Numbered from the stretch's first letter, positions 1 to 6,867 are shown. The stretch is DNA of 7,306 nucleotides from Modestobacter sp. (GCA_025963425.1 JAOPUQ010000058.1:1-7306), one strand, 5' to 3'. The notes: generated from the letters alone by a model not told the origin. Numbers and translations: made by a program.

Positions 1-1000
1 GGTCGGCGGTCACCGTCTCCGTCTCGCGCGCGGTCGGCAGCGCCGCATCCGGGTCGCCGCCCTGCGCTGCGATCATCCGCCGCCAGACGTCCATGGCGCG
101 GCCGTCGGCCAGCGCGTCGGCCGGGTCGACGTCCTCGCGCCCGGCGCCGGCCAGCATCTCCCGGGCCAGCGCCAGGGTCAGCTCGACCACGTCGGCCGGT
201 CCGCCGCCGGCGAGGACCTCGACGGACTCGGCGACCTCGACCGCGTTGCCGGCGGCCCGGCCCAGCGGGCGGTCCATGGCGGTGACCAGCGCGACGGTGC
301 GGACGCCGGCCGCCTCACCCAGGCCGACCATCGTGCGGGCCAGGGTGCGGGCGTCGTCCGGGTCGCGCATGAAGGCCCCGGACCCCGTCTTCACGTCCAG
401 CACGAGGGCGTCGGCGCCCTCGGCGATCTTCTTGCTCATGATCGAGCTGGCGATCAGCGGGATCGACTCGACGGTGCCGGTGACGTCGCGCAGCGCGTAG
501 AGCGCCTTGTCCGCCGGGGCCAGGTCGTTGCCGGCCGCGCAGATGACCGCGCCGACGTCGCGCAGCTGGGCCAGGTACTCGGCGTCGGACACGTCGGCCC
601 GCCAGCCGGGGATCGACTCCAGCTTGTCCAGGGTGCCGCCGGTGTGGCCGAGCCCCCGGCCGGACAGCTGCGGGACCGCCACGCCGCAGGCGGCCACCAG
701 CGGTGCCAGCGGCAGCGTGATCTTGTCGCCCACGCCGCCGGTGGAGTGCTTGTCCGCGGTCGGCCGGCCCAGCGCGGACAGGTCCTTGCGGACGCCGGAG
801 TCGATCATCGCCTGGGTCCAGACGGCCAGCTCGTCGCCGTCCATGCCGCGGAAGAACACCGCCATGAGCAGCGCGCTCATCTGCTCGTCGGGCACCACCC
901 GGTCGGTGTAGGCGCCGATCACCCAGCGGATCTGGTCCGCGGTGAGCCGGACGCCGTCCCGCTTGGCCCGGATGAGGTCGATCGCGTCGAAGGGAGTCAC
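1..1000 (-). CDS. deoA: Thymidine phosphorylase, 3' end outside window (partial)
   Basis: This gene encodes thymidine phosphorylase, which in the cytoplasm cleaves thymidine or deoxyuridine with phosphate to the free base plus 2-deoxyribose-1-phosphate. I read 333 residues from a GTG start before the left edge cuts the gene; family members are usually about 420-440 residues, so roughly the last 100 are missing. Residue positions coincide with the E. coli enzyme. The phosphate-binding stretch KHSTGGVGDK is at 84-93 (K84, S86), with S113 and T123 in the family signature SGRGLGHTGGTLDKLE (113-128). The pyrimidine-binding residues R171, S186 and K190 are present, and KTGSGAFM is at 204-211. The start overlaps the cdd stop by four bases (GTGA, 997-1000) and no clear Shine-Dalgarno precedes it, so translation is probably coupled to cdd. 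The family also contains broader pyrimidine-nucleoside phosphorylases, so activity on uridine cannot be excluded. Confidence 0.95.
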   Translation of the reverse strand, partial: MTPFDAIDLIRAKRDGVRLTADQIRWVIGAYTDRVVPDEQMSALLMAVFFRGMDGDELAVWTQAMIDSGVRKDLSALGRPTADKHSTGGVGDKITLPLAPLVAACGVAVPQLSGRGLGHTGGTLDKLESIPGWRADVSDAEYLAQLRDVGAVICAAGNDLAPADKALYALRDVTGTVESIPLIASSIMSKKIAEGADALVLDVKTGSGAFMRDPDDARTLARTMVGLGEAAGVRTVALVTAMDRPLGRAAGNAVEVAESVEVLAGGGPADVVELTLALAREMLAGAGREDVDPADALADGRAMDVWRRMIAAQGGDPDAALPTARETETVTAD

Positions 1001-1413
1001 GACCGGGCTGCCGCGGCGATCAGGTCGTCGGGCCCGAAGGCGTCGGGCAGCACCTCGCGCATCGGCACGATCCCCAGCGACACGGTCTCGATCAGCATCT
1101 CCGCGCCGCCGTGCTCCCACAGCAGCTGGCGGCAGCGTCCGCAGGGCATCAGCGGCTGGCCGTCGCCGCCGACGCAGGCCACCGCGACCAGCCGGCCGCC
1201 GCCGCTGCGGGCCAGCTCGCTGACCATGCCGCACTCGGCGCACAGGCCCAGCCCGTAGGAGGCGTTCTCCACGTTGCAGCCGGTCACGACGCGGCCGTCG
1301 TCCACCAGCCCGGCCACGCCCACCGGGAAGCGGGAGTACGGCGCGTAGGCGTGCGTCATCGCCTCCCGGGCCGCGGCGCGCAGCGCGTCCCAGTCCAGAT
1401 CGGGAACCGTCAC
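997..1413 (-). CDS. cdd: Cytidine deaminase (small, homotetrameric type)
   Basis: This 138-residue protein is a zinc-dependent cytidine deaminase that converts cytidine and deoxycytidine to uridine and deoxyuridine in the cytoplasm. Its length fits the small tetrameric family, not the longer dimeric E. coli form. The ribose-binding segment CNVENASYG is at 46-54 (N47, E49). The catalytic CAE motif is at 58-60, with zinc ligand C58 and proton-shuttling E60. The PCGRC motif at 90-94 supplies zinc ligands C91 and C94. No key residue is missing. The GTG start shares one base with the stop of the upstream permease (TAGTG, 1415-1411), and GGAGAG lies a few bases upstream inside the permease gene. 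The 3' end overlaps deoA by four bases. Its product deoxyuridine is a substrate of the next enzyme, so the gene order follows the pathway. Confidence 0.96.
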   Translation of the reverse strand: MTVPDLDWDALRAAAREAMTHAYAPYSRFPVGVAGLVDDGRVVTGCNVENASYGLGLCAECGMVSELARSGGGRLVAVACVGGDGQPLMPCGRCRQLLWEHGGAEMLIETVSLGIVPMREVLPDAFGPDDLIAAAARS

Positions 1414-2699
1414 TAGTGCTCTCCTCGTCGGTACACGAGCCCGTCGGCCTTCGGCATCCGCAATCGCTGGGAGGCCAGCGAGAGCACCAGCAGCGTGGTG
1501 ATGTGCGGGGTGAAGGACACGATGCCGTCGGGCAGCTCGTCGATGGTCAGGAAGCCGGCCAGAGCGGCGGCGGCGAAGACCACGGCCAGCACGGCCTGCA
1601 GCTGCTTGCCGCGCAGGCCCTGGACGACGGCCACCGCGGCCAGCAGCAGCGCCACCAGCAGCAGCAGCGCGACGACCGCGGTCTGGCTGCGCAGCTGCAG
1701 CGCGTCGGCGAAGCCGAACAGCCCGGCGCCCGCGGCCAGCCCACCGGGTCGCCAGTTGCCGAAGATCAGCGCGGCCAGGCCGATGAAGCCGCGGCCGTTG
1801 GTCTGGCCCTCGCGGTAGATGTTGGCGATGAAGACCAGGAAGACCCCACCCAGGCCGGCCAGGGCCCCGGAGATGACCACGGCGATGTACTTGAGCCGGT
1901 AGACCGGTACGCCGAGGGAGTCCGCGGCGGCCGGGTTCTCCCCGCAGGAACGCAGTCGCAGGCCGAACGCCGTCCGCCAGAGCACCAGGTAGGCGGCCGG
2001 GATCAGCAGCACCGCGACCACGGTCAGCACACCGACGTCGTGGGTCACCCCGCGCAGCAGCCCGGCCAGGTCGGACAGCAGGAACCAGTGCTTGGCCTCG
2101 AGGTCGCCGAGCAGGTCCGGCCCGGACGACAGCACGGGGAGGGAGAAGGCCGGTGGCTTGGACGACACCGGCGGCGACTGGGTGACCCCACCACCGGCCG
2201 GATTGTCCGCGTACAGCGTCTCGGACAGGAACCGCACGACCCCACCGGCGAGGATGTTGATCGCCACGCCGGAGACCACGTGGTCGACCCCGAAGGTGAC
2301 CGTGGCCATCGCGTGCAGCAGGCCGCCGAGGGCGCCCAGGACGAGCCCGCCGACCACCGCACCGGCCCAGCCCCACTGGTAGCCGGCCCAGCCGGCCCCC
2401 CAGGTGCCCAGCACCATCATCCCGTCCAGGCCGATGTTCACCACGCCCGCGCGCTCGGAGAACAGGCCGCCCAGGGCCACCAGCGCCAGCGGCACGGCCA
2501 GCAGCAGCGCCGCGGACAATGTCGACGACGACGTCAGCGCCTGCTCGCCGCTGATCACCCGGACCGCGGAGAACAGCACCACCAGCCCGACGAAGAGCCA
2601 CGTGAGCCGGCGCGCCCGGCCACCGCCGGTGAACAGCTCGGTCAGCGCCCCCCGCTCGCCGCGGGCCGGCCTCGTCCGCGTCTGCATCGCGGTGCTCAT
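1413..2699 (-). CDS. Nucleoside ABC transporter, second permease (NupQ/BPD_transp_2 family)
   Basis: This 428-residue integral membrane protein is the second of two permeases that form the transmembrane channel of a nucleoside importer. It belongs to the branched-chain amino acid/ribose-type permease family (BPD_transp_2). A basic cytoplasmic N-terminus (about 1-33) precedes a first helix near 34-47. Family landmarks follow: ERAGVVNIGLDGMM (82-95), the cytoplasmic coupling segment FGLRLRSCGENPAAADSLGV (245-264), and GQTNGRGFIGLAALIFG (298-314) with a following NWRPGG. Hydrophobic helices continue to about 410, and there is a short charged tail. A loop rich in Pro and Ser lies near 165-195. 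The ATG overlaps the stop of the first permease (ATGA, 2699-2696), with a G-rich Shine-Dalgarno-like run just upstream. A second ATG four codons in is possible. The exact nucleoside cannot be told from the permease. Confidence 0.93.
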   Translation of the reverse strand: MSTAMQTRTRPARGERGALTELFTGGGRARRLTWLFVGLVVLFSAVRVISGEQALTSSSTLSAALLLAVPLALVALGGLFSERAGVVNIGLDGMMVLGTWGAGWAGYQWGWAGAVVGGLVLGALGGLLHAMATVTFGVDHVVSGVAINILAGGVVRFLSETLYADNPAGGGVTQSPPVSSKPPAFSLPVLSSGPDLLGDLEAKHWFLLSDLAGLLRGVTHDVGVLTVVAVLLIPAAYLVLWRTAFGLRLRSCGENPAAADSLGVPVYRLKYIAVVISGALAGLGGVFLVFIANIYREGQTNGRGFIGLAALIFGNWRPGGLAAGAGLFGFADALQLRSQTAVVALLLLVALLLAAVAVVQGLRGKQLQAVLAVVFAAAALAGFLTIDELPDGIVSFTPHITTLLVLSLASQRLRMPKADGLVYRRGEH

Positions 2700-3946
2700 G
2701 CCGGGGCCCCCTGCTGCTCGCCGCGCCGTCCGCCCGCGCCGCTCACCGTGGCCATGCCCGGCCCGTTGCCCCCTCCGGGGCCGTCGTCCGGTGGGCTCCC
2801 GCCGTCGGGTCCCCGGCCGCCCCCGGGGCTGCCGTTCCCGGTCGAGGGCGGGGCCACGGCCGAGCCGCGCTCGGCCTGGCGGCGGGTCAGCCGTCGGGCG
2901 ACCTCGTTGGCCACGACGACGGCGAGCACGATCGTGCCCTGGATGATCGTGACCACCGAGGACGGGATCTGGGCGATCTGCAGCGGCACCGCGGCCCGGT
3001 CGAGGAAGGCGAACAGCAGCGCACCCAGCGCGATGCCGATCGGCGAGTTGCGCCCCAGCAGCGCCACGGCGATGCCGAGGAAGCCCAGCCCGGAGGTGAA
3101 CTCGGTGCCGTAGTTGTGGTCCCGTCCCAGCAGGTCGGGCATCCCGATCAGGCCGGCCACCGCGCCGGACAGCAGCATCGTCTTGACCACCATGCCGCGG
3201 GCATCCACCCCGCTGGCCGAGGCCGCCGACGGCGACAGCCCGCTGGCCCGCAGGTCGAAGCCGAACCGCGTGCGCTTGAGCAGGACCGAGACCAGGACGC
3301 CCACCACGACGGCCACGACGAGGAACCCGTAGAGCTGCCGCGGCGGGTTGGCCAGCCCCAGGACGTCGAACAGACCGTTCAGCGACGGCATCCAGCCCGA
3401 CTCGGGGATGTCCTTGCTGGTGATGATGGACGCGCCCGGCTCGCTGCCCCGCAGCGGACCGGTGAGCAGGAACGACGCCGTTCCCAGCGCGATGAAGTTC
3501 AGCATGATGGAGCTGATGACCTCGCTGACGCCGCGGGTCACCTTCAGCACGGCCACGATGCCGGCCCAGATCGCGGCCACCGCCATGGCGACCACCACCA
3601 TCAGCAGCAGGTGCAGGGGTCCCGGCAGCACGACGGCAGCGCCCACGCCGGCGGTCACGATCGTGGCCATCCGGTACTGGCCCTCGACGCCGATGTTGAA
3701 CAGGCCCGCACGGAACGCGATGGCCACGGCGAGCCCGGCCAGGAACAGCGGTACGGCGCGGTTGAGCACGACCACCAGTGCGGTGATCTGCTGGGACGGC
3801 TCGTCGCCGAAGTCGACCATCACCCGCAGCGCGTCCAGCGGGTCGACGCCGATCGCCAGCATGACGAGGGCGGAGATGAGCAGCGCGATGACCACCGCGA
3901 CGACGGGGGCCAGGGCCGCCTGGGCGAGGCGCCGCACGACCGTCAC
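2696..3946 (-). CDS. Nucleoside ABC transporter, first permease (NupP/BPD_transp_2 family), with Gly/Pro-rich tail
   Basis: This 416-residue protein is the other permease of the nucleoside importer and pairs with the product of the next gene in the membrane. It begins with a helix near 12-33. The family landmark FNIGVEGQYRM is at 83-93, the cytoplasmic stretch GVSEVISSIMLNF at 139-151, and the coupling-loop segment RFGFDLRASGLSPSAASASG at 227-246, which should contact the ATPase. The last helix ends near 350, followed by a basic anchor RRLTRRQAER (351-360). After that comes an unusual cytoplasmic tail of about 56 residues rich in Gly, Pro and Ser, with no recognisable domain. The start is GTG and overlaps the ATPase stop (GTGA, 3946-3943) with only a weak AGG upstream, which suggests coupled translation. 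The 3' end overlaps the second permease by four bases. Confidence 0.93.
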   Translation of the reverse strand: MTVVRRLAQAALAPVVAVVIALLISALVMLAIGVDPLDALRVMVDFGDEPSQQITALVVVLNRAVPLFLAGLAVAIAFRAGLFNIGVEGQYRMATIVTAGVGAAVVLPGPLHLLLMVVVAMAVAAIWAGIVAVLKVTRGVSEVISSIMLNFIALGTASFLLTGPLRGSEPGASIITSKDIPESGWMPSLNGLFDVLGLANPPRQLYGFLVVAVVVGVLVSVLLKRTRFGFDLRASGLSPSAASASGVDARGMVVKTMLLSGAVAGLIGMPDLLGRDHNYGTEFTSGLGFLGIAVALLGRNSPIGIALGALLFAFLDRAAVPLQIAQIPSSVVTIIQGTIVLAVVVANEVARRLTRRQAERGSAVAPPSTGNGSPGGGRGPDGGSPPDDGPGGGNGPGMATVSGAGGRRGEQQGAPA

Positions 3947-5478
3947 GCGATGCCTGCCGGGTGCGCGGCACCGGTCATGTGGGTGCCCAGCTCCTCCGGA
4001 GTCAGCCGGGCCGGGTCCAGCGCGGCGACCACCCGACCGCGCAGCATCACCCGCAGGGTGTCCGACAGACCGATGAGCTCGTCCAGGTCCGCCGAGATCA
4101 GCACGATCCCCATCCCCTCAGCACGGGCGTCCTTGAGCAGTTCCCAGATGGCCGACTGTGCGCCGACGTCGACCCCGCGGGTCGGGTGCGCGGCGATCAG
4201 CAGCCGCGGCGCCGCGCTCATCTCCCGCCCGACGATGAGCTTCTGCTGGTTGCCGCCGGACAGCGCCACGGCCAGCGTGTCCGGCCCCGGGGCCCGGACG
4301 TCGTACTCGCGCATGATCCGCTCGGTGTCGGCCCGGGCGCCCTTGCGGTCGATGAAGCTGCCCCTGGCCACCGGCGGGCGGGTCTGGTGGCCCAGGACCC
4401 GGTTCTCCCACAACGGCGCGTCCAGCAGCATGCCCTGCCGGTGCCGGTCCTCAGGGATGAAGCCGATGCCGCCCTCGCGGCGCTGCCGGGTGCTCCAGTG
4501 CGTCACGTCGTCGGCGCCGAGCAGGAGGGTGCCGGCGACGAGGGGGCGCAGGCCCATGATCGCGTCGACGAGCTCGGCCTGGCCGTTGCCCTCGACGCCG
4601 GCGATGCCCACGACCTCGCCCTCGTGCACGGTGAAGGAGACGTCGTCGACGACCCGGCGGCCGTCCACCGCGGCGACGGTGACCCCGGACAACCGCAGCA
4701 CCGGGGCCTCGCGGACGGTGGAGGCGCGGGTCGCCGGGGTCGGCAGCTCGGCGCCGACCATCATCTCGGCGAGCTGCCTGGCCGTCGTCGTCCGCGGGTC
4801 GGCGGTGCCCACCGTGGTGCCTCGGCGGATCACGGTGATCGAGTCGGCGACCTTGCGCACCTCGTCCAGCTTGTGCGAGATGAAGATGACGGTGAGGCCC
4901 TCGCGCTTGAGCTCGGCGAGGTTGCCGAACAGCTCGTCGACCTCCTGCGGCACCAGGACGGCGGTGGGCTCGTCCAGGATCAGCGTCCGGGCGCCGCGGT
5001 AGAGCACCTTGGCGATCTCCACCCGCTGGCGGTCGCCGACGCCGAGGTCCTCCACCAGGGTGTCGGGGTCCAGCCCCAGGGCGTAGCTGTCGGAGATCTC
5101 CCGGATGCGGCGCCGGGCGGCAGCGCGGTCCAGCCGGACGCCCCTGGTGGGCTCGCTGCCCAGCACGACGTTCTCCAGCACGGTGAAGTTGTCGGCGAGC
5201 ATGAAGTGCTGGTGGACCATGCCGACCCCGGCCGCGATCGCGTCGGACGGGCTGCGGAAGGTGACCGGCTTCCCGTCGAGCAGGATCTCGCCCTCGTCGG
5301 GGCGGTGCATGCCGTACAGGGTCTTCATCAACGTCGACTTGCCGGCGCCGTTCTCCCCGACGATGGCGTGCACCTCGCCGCGGCGGACCCGCAGTTCGAT
5401 GTCGGAGTTGGCCACCACGCCCGGGAAGCGCTTGGTGATGCCGCGAAGCTCGACCGCCAGTGGTGCGGACTCGTCCAT
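3943..5478 (-). CDS. Nucleoside ABC transporter ATP-binding protein with two fused nucleotide-binding domains
   Basis: This 511-residue cytoplasmic protein powers the nucleoside importer. It has two ABC ATPase domains in tandem, as in RbsA and NupO. Domain 1 (about 7-245) is mostly complete: Walker A GENGAGKST (41-49), Q-loop Q90, Walker B and catalytic glutamate LILDEPTA (166-173, E170) and switch H202. Its signature reads LGVGDRQR (145-152), with Gly in place of the usual Ser. Domain 2 (about 258-500) has a good signature LSGGNQQK (406-413). Its Walker A region is GVEGNGQAE (294-302), without the GKS/T core, and its Walker B ends in AAHPTRGVD (429-437), with Ala and His where Asp and Glu normally sit. 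Such asymmetry is known in BMP-type transporters. I chose ATG 5478 because GAGGAGA lies about six bases upstream and the conserved domain starts soon after; an in-frame ATG at 5544 lacks this support. Confidence 0.95.
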   Translation of the reverse strand: MDESAPLAVELRGITKRFPGVVANSDIELRVRRGEVHAIVGENGAGKSTLMKTLYGMHRPDEGEILLDGKPVTFRSPSDAIAAGVGMVHQHFMLADNFTVLENVVLGSEPTRGVRLDRAAARRRIREISDSYALGLDPDTLVEDLGVGDRQRVEIAKVLYRGARTLILDEPTAVLVPQEVDELFGNLAELKREGLTVIFISHKLDEVRKVADSITVIRRGTTVGTADPRTTTARQLAEMMVGAELPTPATRASTVREAPVLRLSGVTVAAVDGRRVVDDVSFTVHEGEVVGIAGVEGNGQAELVDAIMGLRPLVAGTLLLGADDVTHWSTRQRREGGIGFIPEDRHRQGMLLDAPLWENRVLGHQTRPPVARGSFIDRKGARADTERIMREYDVRAPGPDTLAVALSGGNQQKLIVGREMSAAPRLLIAAHPTRGVDVGAQSAIWELLKDARAEGMGIVLISADLDELIGLSDTLRVMLRGRVVAALDPARLTPEELGTHMTGAAHPAGIA

Positions 5479-5583
5479 CGGCGTCTCCTCGGGTTCGGTG
5501 CGGTCGAACGGTCGGGCAGGAAGAAGTCCGGGCAGGGGCAGCACGGGCGGCGCACTCGTCCGCCGCCGAGACCGTACACACGG
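5479..5583 (-). other. Leader between terminator and ATPase gene
   Basis: This stretch lies after the intrinsic terminator and before the ATPase start. It contains the Shine-Dalgarno GAGGAGA, about six bases before the ATG at 5478. I see no convincing -35/-10 pair, so the downstream genes most likely depend on read-through from the lipoprotein promoter. A weak promoter cannot be excluded. There is no credible small gene here. Confidence 0.5.
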
Positions 5584-5628
5584 AAAACGGCGGGCCCGGG
5601 GGCGTGTCGTACCGCCCGGGCCCGCCGT
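5584..5628 (-). terminator. Intrinsic terminator or attenuator between lipoprotein and ATPase genes
   Basis: A perfect 14-base inverted repeat is present: ACGGCGGGCCCGGG at 5587-5600 and its reverse complement at 5615-5628, with a 14-base spacer. Read on the minus strand, the GC-rich hairpin starts 26 bases after the lipoprotein stop codon and is followed at once by a TTTT run (5587-5584). This is the classic form of a rho-independent terminator. The plus-strand side has no T run, so it acts on leftward transcription. It lies inside the operon, so it probably allows partial read-through and lowers expression of the ATPase, permeases and enzymes relative to the binding lipoprotein. Confidence 0.85.
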
Positions 5629-5654
5629 GTCCCGTACTGCTCAGAACCAGCGCG

Positions 5655-6728
5655 TCACGGGGTCTCGGGGACCGTGATCTCGCCGTCGATGATCTTCTTC
5701 TGGTAGTCGTCGATCTGGTCCTGGATGTCGTCGATGAAGCCACCGGTGGTGGCCAGGCCGACGCCCTCGGTGGACAGGTCGCTGACGATGTCCGTGCCGC
5801 CCTCGACGCTGCCATCGACGTAGTCGCCGATGAACGCCTCGACCGCGTTGTCCACGCGCTTGAGCACCGAGGTCATGATGACCGGCTGCAGGGCCGGGTC
5901 GCCCACGGTCTGGTACTGGTCGGAGTCGACACCGATCGCGCGCTTGCTCGAGGCGGCCGCCGCCTGGAAGACGCCGATGCCGGAACCGCCGGCCGCGGCG
6001 TAGACGATGTCGGCACCTGCGTCGTACATGCCCTGGGCGACGATCTTGCCCTTGGCCGGGTCGCTGAAGCCGGAGAAGTCACCGGCCGGGGAGATGTAGC
6101 TGACGTCGACGACGATGTCGGACTTGACCGCCTTCGCGCCGGCGACGTAGCCGGCCTCGAAGCTCTGGATCAGCGGGGTCTCGACGCCACCGACGAAGCC
6201 GACGTGGCCGGTCTCGGACTTCAGCGCGGCCGCGACGCCACCGAGGAAGGACCCCTGGTTGGCGGCGAACAGCAGACCGGTGACGTTGCCGGCACCCAGC
6301 GGCTTGCCGTCGGCGTCCAGACCGCTGGAGTCGACGACCGCGAACGTGGTCTCCGGGTACTGCGCGGCGATGTCCCCGACGATGTCGCCGTAGGCGAAGC
6401 CCACCGCGATGACCGGGTTGTAGCCGTCGTCGGCCAGCTTGGTGAGCAGGTCGGCGCGGTTGGAGGCGTCGCTGTTGGGCGAAAGCTCCTGGACGTCGCC
6501 GCCGTGGGCCTTGATGGCCGCCTCGACGCCGGCATAGGCGGAGTCGTTGAACGACTTGTCGCCACGGCCGCCGGTGTCATAGGCCAGACCGATCTTCAGG
6601 TCCCCGCCGCCGGCGCTGCTGTCGCTGCCCCCGGTGCCGCTGTCACTCTCGTCGCTGGCGCAGGCCGCGAGGGCCATGCTGCCGGCCAGCAGCAGTGCCG
6701 CGGCCTTCATCCCACGCACTCGGCGCAA
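5655..6728 (-). CDS. BMP/PnrA-family nucleoside-binding lipoprotein (ABC transporter substrate-binding protein)
   Basis: This 357-residue protein is the extracytoplasmic substrate-binding lipoprotein of the importer. The basic N-terminus MRRVRGMK, a hydrophobic run, and the lipobox LAAC (20-23) predict cleavage before C23 and lipid anchoring. A Ser/Gly/Asp-rich linker spans about 24-41. The mature BMP fold starts with LKIGLAYDTGGRGDKSFND (44-62), the family hallmark next to the ligand pocket, and later shows AAAGGSGIGVFQAA (about 245-258) and GVDSDQY (266-272). BMP proteins with this signature, such as PnrA, bind nucleosides. I chose the TTG at 6728 because AGGAGA sits five bases upstream (6739-6734); ATG 6710 and GTG 6719 are too far from it, although ATG 6710 would still leave a usable signal peptide. 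It is the first gene of the operon, followed by a terminator and then the membrane components. Confidence 0.94.
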   Translation of the reverse strand: MRRVRGMKAAALLLAGSMALAACASDESDSGTGGSDSSAGGGDLKIGLAYDTGGRGDKSFNDSAYAGVEAAIKAHGGDVQELSPNSDASNRADLLTKLADDGYNPVIAVGFAYGDIVGDIAAQYPETTFAVVDSSGLDADGKPLGAGNVTGLLFAANQGSFLGGVAAALKSETGHVGFVGGVETPLIQSFEAGYVAGAKAVKSDIVVDVSYISPAGDFSGFSDPAKGKIVAQGMYDAGADIVYAAAGGSGIGVFQAAAASSKRAIGVDSDQYQTVGDPALQPVIMTSVLKRVDNAVEAFIGDYVDGSVEGGTDIVSDLSTEGVGLATTGGFIDDIQDQIDDYQKKIIDGEITVPETP

Positions 6729-6733
6729 GACGG

Positions 6734-6739
6734 TCTCCT
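6734..6739 (-). promoter_or_regulatory. Shine-Dalgarno deciding a TTG start for the lipoprotein
   Basis: AGGAGA on the minus strand ends five bases before the TTG at 6728-6726. The next in-frame candidates, GTG 6719 and ATG 6710, are 14 and 23 bases from it. This spacing is the main reason for preferring TTG. Confidence 0.7.
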
Positions 6740-6754
6740 CTCTCGGAGGGCGCC

Positions 6755-6772
6755 GGCCGACGTGAGTCGGCC
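6755..6772 (-). repeat. Perfect 7-bp inverted repeat in lipoprotein leader
   Basis: GGCCGAC (6755-6761) and GTCGGCC (6766-6772) flank a four-base loop. In the leftward transcript this gives a stable GC-rich hairpin with a UCAC loop, ending about 15 bases before the Shine-Dalgarno. No T run follows, so it is not an obvious terminator. It could influence translation or mRNA stability, or mark a protein-binding site. Confidence 0.55.
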
Positions 6773-6856
6773 TCGCCCCGGTGGTGGATCGAGCTGTCGC
6801 GTCCACCGTCCGGCCGGCCGCGGAATGCGGCTCCACCAGGCGACGGCGACCCCGGC

Positions 6857-6862
6857 ACGCTA
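6857..6862 (-). promoter_or_regulatory. Candidate -10 element of the operon promoter
   Basis: TAGCGT, preceded by T, on the minus strand matches the TAnnnT pattern of actinobacterial housekeeping -10 elements and is one of few T/A-containing hexamers here. A start about seven bases downstream would give a leader of about 120 bases. No good -35 lies 16-18 bases upstream; that space is occupied by a nested palindrome. This is a suggestion from pattern only. Confidence 0.35.
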
Positions 6863-6867
6863 ACCGC

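Noticed and set aside
93..911. Plus-strand open frames 93-500 and 507-911
   Set aside because: They lie opposite deoA, whose catalytic residues are all in place on the minus strand. Their Ser/Ala/Arg-rich translations are typical of a shadow frame.
997..2601. A 534-codon minus-strand frame ending in cdd
   Set aside because: Only the last 138 residues are cytidine deaminase. The earlier part is a shadow frame within the second permease; the GTG at 1413 has a ribosome-binding site.
1413..3971. An 852-codon minus-strand frame that would fuse both permeases
   Set aside because: Only its last 428 residues look like a permease. The upstream part is Arg/Gly-rich and out of frame with the real first permease, which ends at 2696.
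5479..5544. Longer N-terminus for the ATPase starting at ATG 5544
   Set aside because: The extra 22 residues are Pro-rich and unlike the family, and the Shine-Dalgarno fits the ATG at 5478.
1416..5706. Long plus-strand open frames (1416-3113, 3116-5002, 3961-5706) opposite the transporter genes
   Set aside because: They are antisense shadows caused by very high GC. Their products are repetitive and rich in His, Gln, Gly and Arg with no known domain, and the minus strand carries complete, well-conserved genes.
6811..6820. Perfect palindrome CGGCCGGCCG
   Set aside because: It is made of G and C only. Such palindromes are expected by chance at this GC content and it has no useful position relative to the promoter candidate.
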